DNA of 64,000 bases from Lepidodermella squamata (taxonomy: Eukaryota > Gastrotricha), in the NCBI GenBank assembly GCA_047495785.1, contig JBLDXI010000004.1, forward strand, positions 372,001 to 436,000. The letters are read 5' to 3'. Under the pieces are notes generated by a model. The model was not told the origin of the DNA. It did no database searches and was given only the letters and a program-made list of their open reading frames with translations. Both the position numbers and the translations under genes were made by a program. Positions 1-11,990 of this stretch are shown one piece after another. Within the stretch, counting starts at the first letter, position 1. Each line of letters opens with the position of its first letter.

Positions 1-892
1 AACAACTGATCGTTATTAAACTGTTCCGGTAGCAGCCCCGCGCCCCCGCAAACGAGTGATCAACGTGCAATTGCGAATTGGATCTCAGTTATCAGTCTCT
101 GAGCGTTGTCTCAGTTATCCTGGCTGTTCTAAAATCCGGTGGTATCAGTGAATTCTTCACTGAAACGGTGCTATTATCTCACTTTTAACGACGTGCTCCT
201 CCGCCGGATGCCACCAATTAGTATGCAAGCGCAGCTTATATGACGCTTTGTTAGACACTTAACTTGATTTGAATGGTACGAATGGTCGTGCCATGTTGAT
301 TTTCCTTATTAAGGGTGCTAAGGATGCTAAATTAGTTAGTGAGACGCTATGGAGACGCTCGTCTTTGTTATTCGTTACTTGCCAAGGACATCCTTGGCAA
401 AACGGCTTTTAGTAAGGATGCAGCGTCACTGGTCCGCCTAGTAAGGGTGGCTTACTGAGACGATCCATACTCAGAATTCTCTGTCTCAAAGTCTAAGCGA
501 TCTAAGGAAGTGATCTCAGATAGAGCTGTCCTTAGATGGATCCTTGGAATGCAGTCCTTACTAAACATGTTGTTGCCAGGGTTATACTTCAAGGGCATTT
601 CGCAATTGAAAATAAAATTAAAAATTATTATTAAAAGTGTTTAAAAATTATTTTAGCAAATTAACCGGCAGATTTTTTTTCGCGACTACAGCAGGATGTT
701 CGGTTTCGAAAGGAACACCCTGTATCTTACGCCCTCCGGGCAGAGTCTGTCTTTCGGCACGCAGAATAGCAATATCTCATTTGATTCATAATTGTTTACG
801 CATTTAAGGTGTTGACCCTAAGAAAAAAAGGCGAAAATTGTCCTGGCTTCTTCCAACTATGCATGACGCCATATCATCTCTCGATAACTCAC
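1..892. other. Left edge, no gene recognised
   Basis: I see no supported coding region here. The stretch 300-560 is rich in imperfect AAGGATG/CCTTGG repeats, including the palindrome CCAAGGACATCCTTGG near 391. An AACACCCTGTA string near 711 resembles the ends of elements further right, but no partner end was found. Confidence 0.4.
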
Positions 893-967
893 CACAAAAT
901 CGGCAGTGTTGCGAACGACTTGAAAAAAGGGAAATTCAATGCTGTGCTGTTCTAGATGCTGTAGAAC

Positions 968-1696
968 CATAGATAATAATAAAGATCGGAAGCTTACGAT
1001 CCTGCCATAGTGTCAAAATTTTAGGGTGCAAAGGTCACAATGTGCAAAGCCACATTTTTGTGCGTTTTATTTGAGCCATGTGCGCCTAGCTAAATGCATG
1101 TAAAATCGACCCATTTTTAAATTGATTTTTTGAAAAACGTCATTTTTCTGAATTTTTGATAATTTTTATCCTAGTACAACTTTTTCCGCTCTTTCAAACG
1201 AGACCAGGCTCGACTTCCTAGGACCTTTGCAAGGCCACATAGATATTCGCAAAGTAGGCCACAAAATCACGAAGATCGACGGGAATAAAAGTTATATATT
1301 TCGATAGCTTAGCCCATCCTGGTAAAGAAAATATTTTTTCTGAAATTTTCTGATCAAATTTTAACAATTTTTTCCGCCCCGACATAATCGACAAATTTCG
1401 ATCTTCGCAATTTTGTGACCTACTTTGCGAATATCTAGATGGCCTTGAAGTCGAGCCTGGTCTCGTTTGAAAGAGCGGAAAAAGTTGTACTAGGATAAAA
1501 ATTATCAAAAATTCAGAAAAATGACGTTTTTCAAAAAATCAATTTAAAAATGGGTCGATTTTACATGCATTTAGCTAGGCGCACATGGCTCAAATAATAC
1601 GAACAAAACTGTGGCTTTGCACATGGTGACCTTTGCACTCTAAAATTGTGACACTATGGCAGGATCGTAAGCTTCCGATCTTTATTATTATCTATG
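968..1696. mobile_element. 729-bp foldback element with 8-bp target duplication
   Basis: The left arm (about 968-1282) and the right arm (about 1386-1696) are long inverted repeats around a spacer of about 100 bp. Both ends begin CATAGATAATAATAAAGATC. The sequence TGTAGAAC is present on both sides (960-967 and 1697-1704), a perfect 8-bp target-site duplication. There is no transposase, so this is a non-autonomous element. An 8-bp duplication fits hAT or P superfamily insertion. The CA.. start without the hAT CAGNG motif leans towards P, which is inference. It sits in an intron remnant of gene A. Confidence 0.88.
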
Positions 1697-1878
1697 TGTA
1701 GAACTAACATCGTGTAAAATCCAAGCATCGTGGCAAAAGCAGTGATTGTAGTCTGAAATCAGGCAGGCAATTTTAGTAGCAATCGAAAACGTAGATCGAA
1801 ATTGAGAAATGGATACATTTGACATTTTTTAAATTAACTAAATTAATTTTTTTTATAAATTCTAAAATTCCAAAAAAC

Positions 1879-2015
1879 CAGTGAGCGAAGTAGGATCCTC
1901 GGGGTACTTACGGGTATATTTTCAGTGCCGAATTTTTCGGAACCTCTCGAGTTATCCCGTACTCACCCCATCCCTCCCCCTCCTCCGCCCTTCTCTCCCG
2001 GCACTTCGCACACTG
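1879..2015. mobile_element. Short MITE with CAGTGNGCGAAGT ends
   Basis: The left end is CAGTGAGCGAAGTAGGATCC and the right end is the inverse of CAGTGTGCGAAGTGCC. The family also occurs at about 42850-42956 and at 45359-45491, which share the CGGATCCTACTTCGCAC end. No good 8-bp target duplication is visible at this copy, so it may be old. Confidence 0.55.
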
Positions 2016-2767
2016 CAAACTTTAAAATTCATAATTTTCATAATTTTCACAATTCAAAAAGTTCACGATTTCGAAAGATCAACATTTCAAAAATGTTATT
2101 TCTAAAAATTTCAAAATTCAATCGGAAAATTTCAACTTACCCCGCCAGTTTGGCATGAGCTGCCTGGAATCCATATTTTTCTCAGAGTTATTGACGTTGC
2201 AGAGCGTTACTGGGCTGCTCTGTGTTAAACAAAATCTTAAAAGCTGATTAATAGCCAACCATGAATCGTCTGATGACGGAACGGCACTCGTCGTACTTGG
2301 TTGCGAAATTGGTACCAATGTATTCGGCGTTCTAGCGAAAGAAAACGTTTGCGGCCAACGGCCAGATTTTATACGACATTTGAACAACTACTCACTTGAA
2401 ATTCATCGCTTGAACAGCCCAAGTTGCGAGGTATGCAACGCATGTCGATCGTCTTGAAATTGAAACAGCTTCGAGCCGAGTAATGAATTCAATATATCCA
2501 CCTTAATCTTAAAACTATTGAAAACCGACCCCTTCTTTACAGGCGGTGGTACTTGCCAGCTGAGTCCCCAACTGAAAAACTCAGACTTAATAAAGAAAAT
2601 ACCAAAAAAATTCTGCATAATTTAACCTGGGTCTCATCCAAAAATGACCACGTTTCTTTGCAGCCAATGAATGAGTCATCGAAGCGTGAGAACCAGCGCT
2701 TGTGATTTGCCGCTTGTGAACCCGCCTCCAAATAAAAAAATGCAATAACAGCCAGTAGAAGCTTCAT

Positions 2768-3154
2768 TTCATCGTATGTTAGCTAGAACAAGAGCTTTTA
2801 GAAATGGATATTTTCAATTGAAGAATTATATTATCAAATCTGGTTGATCGCGTGTCAAATTGAGTTATCAAAAAAACTTTAAATTCATGAATTCATTTCA
2901 AAATTCATGAAGAAGACTGATCACGATGAATGAATGAGTTATTGAAATTCAACCTGAGATAAGCAGAATGTTTATTGCTTTGAAATGTGATCTGTCTAAA
3001 TTCATGTCGGTGGTGAATCCAAAAAAGTGTAACGCGAACTCTGCCCAACGACGTAACACGTCAAAAGTGGCAGCGCGTGCTTGTCATCTCATCAAAAAAT
3101 ATTTCATTTTGAACATATCATTTTCCTTAAAAATAACACATTATGGCAAATAAT
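2768..3154. promoter_or_regulatory. Divergent intergenic region between lectin genes A and B
   Basis: These 387 bp separate the start codons of A (minus) and B (plus), so both promoters must lie here. The motif GCGCGTGCTTGT at about 3074 is about 80 bp before the B start. The same motif lies upstream of gene G (about 43061), and GCGCGTGCTC lies upstream of H (about 51780). This sharing suggests a common control element for the short class. That is inference from position only. Confidence 0.4.
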
Positions 3155-5279
3155 ATGAAACTATACGTATCTTTCATTTCATTTTCGGCTCTGCTAACTC
3201 TGGCTCATTGTCAAACCTGGCAGCGATGCTTTTCTCTGTTTAACAACAAATTTCGACGGTGCCGTCGCGAATCGACAGGCTGCGATCCATTAACCCAATA
3301 CACGGTAACAACAACACTGTGATTCAACATAGAAATTTTTACTTCGATTTAATTAGATGGGGTCGATTCTAAACACATCAGAAGAGTGCATTCAAGAGGT
3401 GAGTGGTCATTCAACTCATTTACTCATTCAAATAATTCCGGTGATTTATTTACCAGAAAGCCTCGCTTTGCTATAAACCCAAAATTCTCACAACGGTTTG
3501 CCGGGTCGGTCGCAGATGCGCTGGAACTGAAATTTTGGTAATGTGCAATTTAGCATTGAATAGCTCGCTAATGATCTGTTCTATTCTACAGGTTGGGACT
3601 TACTTGTCGAAAATCCTCCTGCGCGAAAATCTGGCGGATTGCGAAGTAGAAGCGTTACGTTTTGAGGCACGTTTGCCGAAATAATTTTCTTAGCCAGCTA
3701 CACTTTTTAATTATAGGATCAGCCATTTAAGCGGTGCTACAAAGGTACAAAACTGGATACATGCGTCCCGAGAGATTTGCCGTGCCCAGCAGGAACAGTA
3801 ATTTTTAATTTGATCAAATTTTGTGAACTTGAAATTCATTTTACAGGACGATGGTCCGTGGGAAAGTAATCTCACGCGATGCTTGGATGGGCAACGTCAG
3901 TTGACCAACATTTCCTGGGCAATTATTTCTCATTCTCTCTGTGTTACAGTTTCTGTGCCTAACAATGAAAAGCCCAACGTCAGACCCAATAATTGGACCT
4001 AGTAGACAATTTGCGAAATTTCTGTAAAAATAACACCGCAATCGGTTTTTCAATGTTTTTTCAAAGATTTCTTGTTAAATTTCGCGTCGTTTGGTGTAAA
4101 AATATTGAAGGTTCGAGGAAGTCTCGGCCCTAAATTAATAGCGCAAAGTTGACAGAATAGAGTCGAAAATGGCGTTTTGTTCTTAACCACACTTCTCAGG
4201 TAATTTTTACACCCTGCCACATCTATGACCACTAATTGAAAATTTTAATTGAAAATTAGTTATTTTCATTGATAAGCCGATTTTGCCACATACCGGTCCT
4301 CGTCCTTTTCGAATTTTCTCCAATAAATTCAAACAAATTTTAGCGATCACTTGTTTTGACTTTATTTTATTTTGAACAATTTTTAGAGAGCTTTAAAATG
4401 CGCGGCAGCGGGAGGCCTCAAATGTTCGAGTACTTGCCCTCTCGCTTCACGTCAGGTGAGCTTATTTCGAGTTCTAAATTGTTTCCACTTAATTTTTTTT
4501 CAAGGGCGATGTTTACGCCGAATCTTCGCAGTTCGCTTTCAATTATGCCTCCTGCTTAAACGATCTCTCTGAAGTAGGTTTTTATACTGATTTTCTCAGC
4601 TCGGTCACATTCTATAATTAATTTTATTTTCAAATTCCGCAATAATAGCTTGAAGGTCATAGATGAGGTGATCAACAATTTCAGAATTTTTACGAAGGGT
4701 GTTCAAAAATGATTTTATTGCGAATTTTTGCTGATATTAAATTCAATAGCCATACAAATTTAGGCCTAGAAATTCAATTGATGTTGTAGAAAAAATCGGA
4801 CTACATAAATTTTGTTTCATTATTGTCAACAAACAGCTCTTGGGATTCGTACGATGTCAATCATCGACTGGTAACAATACGTGCCACCTCAGCTCACCTG
4901 GCTGCTTAGCTAACGAAGTGCAAAGTCCATCTAACTACTCCTTCCCGACTCGATTGGAATGTGAGAACGTCGTGAAGACGATCCAACTCCAGGTGGCGCA
5001 ACTGAATTGGACCACGGGCGAAGCTTACTGCGCCTCGATTTCGAAGCGACTGGCTACGGTCAGAACCGACGAGGATTCATTGGTGATTGAACAGCTGTTA
5101 AGGAATGCTAGCATCAGAGCTGCCTGGGTTGGATTGAAGCTAGACAACAACAATGGCGAATGGCGCTGGAGTGATGGTGCAGTCATTGAACCGCCTTTTC
5201 GCAATCAGCAATCAATCGAGGAGACAAGGTCGATCGAATTTTGTCACGGCGGATCCGAATCCGTTTTCAGAATTTAGTA
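3155..5279 (+). pseudogene. Lectin gene B: short-class CTLD gene, broken in exon 7 and at the C terminus
   Basis: Exons are 3155..3304 (signal peptide MKLYVSFISFSALLTLAHC plus first module), 3357..3398, 3457..3537, 3592..3666, 3717..3797, 3847..3895, a stub of exon 7 after the acceptor near 3949, 4387..4455, 4505..4573 and 4837..5279. They match the ten exons of gene H in order and phase. Exon 7 diverges after SVPNNEKPNVR and hits stops; the rest of that exon is missing. The last exon has the four-Cys module and a CTLD with AAWVGL and WRWSDG. Its final part is replaced by sequence from a hAT-like repeat (from about 5243), so the last about 45 CTLD residues, including the final cysteines, are lost. 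Intron 4 appears to start with GC. This is most likely a pseudogene. Confidence 0.72.
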
Positions 5280-5400
5280 GATGTCATACTTCCAGAGGTA
5301 ATTGAAATGCTTAAATTTAATCTTATTTAATTACTTTATTGCACCCCCATCATTTTTACATCGAACTAACCAGTTTTTCACGCAGTTTTTCACGTGGTTC
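5243..5400 (-). repeat. Degenerate fragment of the 0.9-kb hAT-like element
   Basis: The stretch CACGGCGGATCCGAATCC and what follows match, in reverse orientation, the interior of the elements at 20643-21544 and 33424-34324. The matched features include the TTTATTGCAC and CAGTTTTTCACGTGG stretches. It supplies the last codons and stop of gene B. Ends and target duplication are not visible. Confidence 0.65.
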
Positions 5401-5971
5401 AACTTAAAATTCAATTAGAGATTCAATTGGAGATTGGTGTTTCAGATGTGGCGCATACTAAAAACCTGCGGCAAATGCGCGCGCGGGGAAAAGCGCGCGC
5501 ATTGTTTTCTTTGCAATTATCAGTGTTTTTTTTTTAAGGAATCCATTGGTGTTGACTACGTTTTTTGGTGGTGACATAGCCAATAGAGATTTTGATTGGC
5601 GATTTCGATTGCTTTATTTGAAACTCCCATTTATTTGAAAGGTTTGCCGGCATGGCGCTGAGGTTCAAGAGACGTTAGAGAGACGTTTAACGTTGAAGAA
5701 ACGCTGAAAAAACAGTGCCGGAAACCCGGAAACTTGAGATATAAAATCGTAAATTTGAGCAAGGCACTCATATACCACAGTCTCATTAAAACATTTTATT
5801 CGGGCTTAATCAGTAACATCAGTAATCAGACGATATTGAGAGGATATATTTCCAGTCAGAAAATTCTTCAAATGAGTTGTTTACGATCATTTAAAACAGC
5901 AATCAAAGATAAGAAAGCAGATAAATTCCAGTTCAACAGTGACTATGAGCATCACTCTAAAAAGCAGTGTT
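5280..5971. other. Intergenic B-C, with a truncated transposon end
   Basis: No gene is supported here. The segment 5441-5530 (GGTGTTTCAGATGTGGCGC, then CCTGCGGCAAATGCGCGCGC) matches the terminal inverted repeat of the 3.9-kb element at 35956-39872. It lacks the outermost CAGG bases and has no partner end, so it is a degenerate or solo end. Confidence 0.55.
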
Positions 5972-8900
5972 TTAACCGATTTGATACACCTCGCAGGTTG
6001 CGGAGTCGGCAAGGCTGCTGCACGGAGCGGAAACTGAAACAGGAGTGATATCCGTTTGAATTCGAGAAAAAATGACACAACCGGCATCAGTTGGATTACC
6101 AGCCTTCCAGTCCGATGCAACCAGAGAATAGGGGGCCCCGTTGTCCCACGTCAAATTTACAGCTGATCCTGACAAGCCGATCCACGAGGTGAGAGGCCTG
6201 GCTCTCAGGAACAAATGCCGAGCATCCGCCATTTGCGCCGCCGATCTAATTATGGCCAATCTGCCGAATCGATATGACCAGCAAAGATCCGCGCCTGCCT
6301 TTCTGCTCACCGAATTGCTGGAATACGAAGAAAGGAAAAAAGTTGTATAAGAGTTCAAGCAGCTGTCTTCAGTCGGGTAATTGACGGGAGGGTAACGCGT
6401 TTCGGTGGCCAAGCAATCTCCGCCATTGTTATTTGCGCGACAGGTCGGCGAACCATCAGATGCCTCACACCGGTAGAAACTGAAACACACAAAACCAAAG
6501 TATACAACTAAACGAAAATCGATATCAAAATCGATACCGAAATCGATACTGAAATCGATACTGAAATCGTGAAAAGTTAAGATTTGAAAATAAGATCCTC
6601 TTATGATTTGAAAATGCTTAAATTGCCGTTCTGAGAGTCTGGCCACATTCGTCGAGCCGTAGAATACTGTCAACTCACTCAATTTTACATATAGCAAAAG
6701 TTTCGAACGTCAGCGAACCGCCCCAATAAGTTATCTTTTCAGAAAAGAAAATATGGCTCATAATATATTTCCAGATATCAAGGCTAGCTGAAGCTCACCG
6801 TATTTTTCGGGCACGATTTAGAGCTCGGAATGCAAACTACGGGCGTTTGCACTGGGTAATTGACGCATTTGATGTGTTGGCCCTGAGTTCAGGCTAAAAA
6901 CGAACCAAGTTGACATGATTATTGAAGGGAAACCTTTATCAAAGCCTGGCATGTAGCAAAGTTGTCCGTGAGGGATGTCCCAGCCGAGCAAATGGGTCCG
7001 AGCTAAATTATTGCTGAGTTTGAAAAACGGCAAAATTTAGCTGAAAATCTCACGTCGTATTTTCCAGTTCCATTTTGGCATGACTCCAAACAACTGCCGC
7101 CGCTGTTCGAGTCGTAGCACATTTGTATGGTCTTTTTGAAAGGAGAGACAATGTTTAGACGAAGAGCGGTTTAAACTTTAAACATTGAAATTACCCCTTT
7201 CTCGCAGTCTTCTTTGGTGATGTAGATTGCAGGGTTCAGCACCTTGGAAAACAATTTAAAAAATGAATTGGAGTAGCATTTAACTTACTTGATTCCCATC
7301 ACATGGCGCCGGCGCTCGTTTGCAGCCTGAAAATTCCGGCTTTGACCAGTCGAAACAACGCCGGTGAGGGTACATGGCCGGAGGCGCTGTTAGAATACAA
7401 ATTTCCTCACACCGAATCGAACCTCGCCAATTACCTGATGTGCAGTCGTTCAAAGTGCTGAAAGTGTAACCTGAAATACTTCCGCTCGGGCAAGATGCGC
7501 CATTAGTTGCGGAGAGGCATTTGATGAAGGCGAACGATGTCCCATCCACGCAGAGAGTGTGTGGCTTCTGTTAAATGATAATATTTTTCATTGAAAATCC
7601 TATTAGGATGGCGAGTAGTTAGGATTTTAAAGAATTCCAATTGCTAAAATGCCTGAAGTGGAGAGCTTACTTGTGTGAGCAGACAGTCAGCGTAGTTGCT
7701 TGCGAAATCTGAGTTGGATCTGAACAGCGATATCTAAATGAAAAGTCAGTTGATTTCAAAACATTAACACGCGCTATAAAAAAAACTGACCACGGTCATG
7801 GGAGGCGGACATGTGTTGCGGCAAACAGGGCCGGCGGTTGATGAGCAAAGACCGGCCGGCTAAAATCCAGGCAAATTCATCAAAAGTAATTTCAATAGCG
7901 GGAAACTTACACCATCGATGCAGTGGAATCTATCGATGAAGTTTCCATCACTGAACGCCTGTGTTGTAAAAACGCTTTACTCGCGAAAGGTAAGAGGTAA
8001 GGATGGTTACCCGTGTCATGTAAGTCAGATTGCAAGCTGTAGATTGGCAGCCTACGAATGACCGATCGTCTTGGACGAAGCAGCGATTGAACGGCACAAA
8101 ATCGGCATTGTTGCGGACGACTAGAAGAATAGATAATTTCTGAAAAAATTGGAGTAAAGAGTGGTACGGGGGTTAAGTAACCCCCAGCTCGAGAGGTCCA
8201 GGCAAGAAAGACGACCAAACAAATCTGTAGGTCCGAAAGTGCCTCCTAGCAAAATTATTCAACTTCGAGAATCTCAATGCCTCAGATCGAATCGATGCTC
8301 TGAGAAAACGCTGAGGAAACTCACTATTTAGCTCATTTATGCAGGTCGTGATGGTTGTTCGGGTGCCAACGAGCCGCTGCGATTGATTGCAATAAAATTA
8401 TGGCTCGCCAGATTGAAAATCTATCATAATAATAAATCGAACTCACCCCGCTATTAGGACATTCACTGTCAGAAGGAATGCATATACGCTGCCCGTTGCT
8501 ATCACACAGATTTGCTTTGAAATTCTGGAGAAAAATTCGCGATTCAAAATTCAACGCTGAAGAAAAAACCTCAAACCAAAAAGTTCTTGATTGTATATCT
8601 GCATAGGTTATATTGCGTTTTGAAATTGGTGCCGATAAATTCGGTAGCCTCGAGAGAACAAATCCTGAGTTATGATTTTCACGAGAAAAATGTAACGTAA
8701 ACCTTACCACAACTTCAGTGGTTTTATCACAGCCGAGGTTACGAGGGATGCATCGCATGTTGACCGTTTTGTAATTGAAACAGCTTCGAGCAGACTTGAG
8801 GCATTATTCATGGCGTCTGTTTTGGTATCGAGATTAGATCAAAACTTACCCCTGATAAGCACGAGTCAGATGATGGCAAAGCGAGACCTAGCTATAGTAG

Positions 8901-9084
8901 TAGTTAAGATTGATGAGTAGGAAAGACTCGGCAAAGGATTTACCTGAACTTCATCCAGAAAAGAGCAGTTAGTCTTGCAATCTATGAAATCATCATTTTG
9001 ACGTGAAAAGCAGCGTTTGAAATCGGTGCTCTCAGCAGCTTGAGCAGCAATCAAAATGACAATAACAAAATGAAGAAGCGTCAT
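5972..9084 (-). CDS. Lectin gene C: intact long-class secreted modular CTLD protein (611 aa)
   Basis: The model is complement(join(5972..6479,6679..6734,6799..6882,6934..7002,7054..7131,7195..7242,7289..7386,7435..7567,7671..7733,7791..7859,7911..7958,8011..8120,8325..8376,8447..8524,8577..8648,8708..8794,8850..8891,8944..9084)). It totals 1836 nt with all junctions in phase. The start is the ATG at 9084, giving signal peptide MTLLHFVIVILIAAQAAES. The ectodomain is a chain of about ten four-cysteine modules, typically RCF..(D)xF.GC...C followed by one Cys in the next exon, or C.......CIP....CP. The last exon carries a final module and a CTLD with TSWIGL, LTWDNG and GNPTDAGC, ending ATCEVYQIG. 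No EPN, QPD or WND calcium-site motif is seen, so classic sugar binding is doubtful. A secreted or cuticle/immune role is inference. Confidence 0.85.
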
Positions 9085-9203
9085 TTTCAAAATTCAATCG
9101 CTTTGAGTAGCAGTAAGTTGATTCTAAACAAATTCTGGAGTCCATAATAGAATTATGATTAAACTAGTTGAATCCTTAGTTTTTCGCATTGAATCCTTGA
9201 AAA

Positions 9204-9456
9204 CAGTGTGCGACTTTCAGGGGGGGTTGGGGGGGGGGGGATCAATCCCCCCAGCTCGGCCGGGCCAGACAACAAAATGAAAATTTATCCCACTGTTTTG
9301 TTAATTTTGGAAGGTTCTGGGGCGTGTTTTAGTGGAAAATCTCCAAAATTTTCTCGCTTCGCTCGGTATTTAGCCGAAATGACTCGTCATTTTGGCAAAA
9401 ACAGCAAAAAATTATTTCCCATCCCCGGGAGCTCGGGGATCGAAGATCGCACCCTG
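9204..9456. mobile_element. hAT-like MITE, CAGKGTGCGA family
   Basis: The ends are CAGTGTGCGACTTTC (left) and the inverse of CAGGGTGCGATCTTC (right). Flanks CTTGAAAA (9196-9203) and CTTGAAAC (9457-9464) form an 8-bp duplication with one mismatch. The interior has a long G run near 9221-9240 and is closely similar to the copy at 25048-25292. It lies upstream of gene C. A heavily decayed relative is at about 11819-11990. Confidence 0.8.
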
Positions 9457-10927
9457 CTTGAAACATTTTAGTTGGAGGAAAAACGACACAGTCTAAGTTA
9501 GATACCGAATATCGAAAAATATGATCAGCTGAATGAAAAAAAAATAACAATTGGGTGAGGCCAAAACAGTAGGAGAGCCAATCAAAAAAGTCGAACTTCG
9601 GGCCCCTAATATTCGGCTGAATGAAGGCTCGATTATTGAAAATTACATAAACGAAGTAGTTCTCACTCGTTAGCACAAAATGATAGATTGTCTAGCCGAA
9701 AAAATGTAACAACACGCGACTGTGATTACGCAACCAGATTAGGACAATAATCAAGGGCGAAGTTCGCTATCGCGTATTTGTTTTCGATAATCAACCTCGA
9801 CCTTGTTTTGACAATAGACAACGTGAAAAATGACGCAGAAAATGGATGGCGATTTCATCAACGATTAAACAAGGATTTGCAAATTTCGGGCTGAAAATGG
9901 CTCGATGATTTACCTCCCTCAGAGCTGGACCTAGTCGGATCACTTGAAAAATATCAATCGGGTATTAGTTAGGCTGAAAAAACGTTGACTTCCGGCGAAA
10001 CCAACGATGTTGAATTCGATGTTGAATGAGGCCATGTCTCGCTCATCAGCAATAAAAAAGGTGTCCTCCCAAAGCCAGCACACGAGACCATAAATTAGTT
10101 CAAAATTTATTTTTGCTTAAACTGTTTTTATTTTATGGCCTGGTTTCGACAATCGACAATAGGAGTAATGCACGATAAATTATTGCTAGTGTGACTGAAG
10201 ATTGAATATTTTATATCTGCCAAATCAATCATAACTGATGAGATATCGACTATTTGTTTCGCAAGTTTTGCAAAATTCAGCATTGATTTGGTAAACCCTA
10301 ATACATGAAGATAATTTTGAAGAAACGTTGGAATTAAATGTCCCCTGTTATGACATTTGGTTTGGGAACATTTCATCATCTTCATCATCTTCAGTTCGGA
10401 ATAGCTCAGATTTAGACTCAATTTTTGATGAAACGTTGGAATTAAATTAGATGACTGAGAAATGTATCTGACCCAAATTATAGTCATAAAAAGCTTTCGT
10501 AAAAAATTCGTTTCTTATTTAGCTTTGAAGGAGTTATAACTGATTGCTGACTGGAAACGGCGAGAAAATTTCGCAAATACAAGCCCGTCGAAAACAGAAC
10601 CTTGTGGCTTTTAAATGAAAATCAGGCCATTTTTACCCTTTGATGCCCGCAAGTGCCAGAATTTTACATGTGTTAACAGTATTTATTTCACAATTTCACT
10701 TGAATTATAATAATGTGAGCTGTTAAATACTCATAAAAAATGGCTTAGATATATGGCGAGAGCCAAGACAGATGCTGATTGATGTGCCTATAGCGCCGCC
10801 CGGCGGAGGGCCTATTATAAATAAAACTAACACATGCTAAAGAAAAAAACATCAACACAGATTGCGGTGATTATTAAAATCACTTGAAGGGTTAGACTAC
10901 ACATTTTGTGTCTTGCAAATGTTCAGC
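9457..10927. other. Intergenic C-D, no gene recognised
   Basis: AT-rich sequence with no coding region I can support. There is a short imperfect duplication around 10319-10445 (two GAAACGTTGGAATTAAAT blocks). The 3' UTR and polyadenylation region of gene D should lie at its right edge. Confidence 0.4.
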
Positions 10928-11818
10928 TCAATCATCATTTATGGGAATTCTATACTTCTCACACGCGGCTTGGTTAGCTGTCCCGTTGCAAGCAATCGAT
11001 GCCATTTTGACAACGCGTGTTGCATCGTCACGCAGCAGAATCACGCAATTATCAGTCGTCGGATTTCCGCTCCACCAATCTTCTGCGATGAAATCGTAGA
11101 CGAGTCTGCTTTCCCAACGCAATTCGCCAGATGACGCACCCATGCACTTCCAAGCCCTCTTTGAACGTCCGATTTCGCTTCTGACATTTCGCTCTGTGTT
11201 GTCAGAGATTGCAGACGACCACGCTGGTTATTATTCTTGCAAAGACCAGCTGCTTCGCTTCTGTTGAATGGCGAGCTTTCGTTAAACGTCACATAGACTA
11301 TCTTCTGGGCGTTCACGCAGCTAACTTCGTTTGGAAAAGAATAGCCTTGTGGAAAGGTGATTTCATCGGGCAGGCAAACACTGCTGTTCTCTTTAGCGCG
11401 GCAAGTCACCGATCCATCTGAAGCCTCGCATCGATGGAAACTGTAAAAATTCGCTGAACATTTGAATCCCTCGCAAATTTTCATAAACTTACACCTGCGG
11501 GTCCCTACTACACTTTTGAAAGTTGTCATACTGCATGCCGTTTTTCCAAGGTACCTATCGTTGAAAAGGCATTTAAAAAGTCGGTATTAAAAAGCTTTCC
11601 TTAGTTCACCGTGCCTTCCGGACAAGACTGCGATTGTGGGATGCAAACAACAGCCGATTTCGTTGTTGACTTGGCGCATTTGATGTGAGGACCCTGCAAT
11701 GGAAAATACGTGAATTTCGCCCGTGATAGAGCGATAGAGTTTATTTGGTTAGACTAAGGATTGATTGATTGCATCATGCATCATTCCATTAAATCACATA
11801 AACAGGTATCGATAAAGA

Positions 11819-11990
11819 GCGTGCGACTTTCAGCCGCTGTTTTAAATTAAAATTTAGCCAGCTGCTTCGTTAATTTGGGCTTGGAGCATGTTTCAATTGA
11901 AAATCTTTAAAATTCCCTTGCCACAAAAGTTTTCCCATCTCTGGTAGCTCAGATATCAAGTCTATTATCGCACTCTGTCGATAATAGTAG
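11819..11990. repeat. Decayed relative of the CAGKGTGCGA MITE
   Basis: GTGCGACTTTCAG, TTAATTTGGGCTTGGAGCATGTTT and ...CCCATCTCTGGTAGCTC.. TCGCACTCTG follow the same order as the elements at 9204-9456 and 25048-25292, with many substitutions. It lies in an intron of gene D. Confidence 0.5.

Larger units (their letters stand above)
893..2767 (-). pseudogene. Lectin gene A: 5' fragment of a long-class CTLD gene
   Basis: This is the 5' part of a secreted cysteine-rich CTLD gene, read on the minus strand. Exon 1 (2627..2767) encodes a signal peptide starting MKLLLAVIAFFYLEAG and a first module. Exon 2 is 2530..2571 (14 codons, one Cys). Exon 3 is about 2396..2479 (RCIPRNLGC motif). A fourth, with one Cys, lies near 2268-2340 and a fifth near 2150-2230. 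A last remnant at about 893-918 encodes VRNTADFV, matching exon 7 of gene C. Damage is clear: the exon 3 acceptor reads AC where paralogues have AG, exon 5 needs a frameshift to recover the WIP..C ending, and three conserved cysteine codons have become TGG (Trp). Exons 8-18 are absent. A foldback transposon sits inside the locus. It starts 387 bp from gene B, head to head. Confidence 0.72.

Noticed and set aside
711-721. AACACCCTGTA as a right end of a CAGGGTGTT-type element
   Set aside because: No matching left end with a TA flank was found within reach, and the adjacent sequence does not match either known family.
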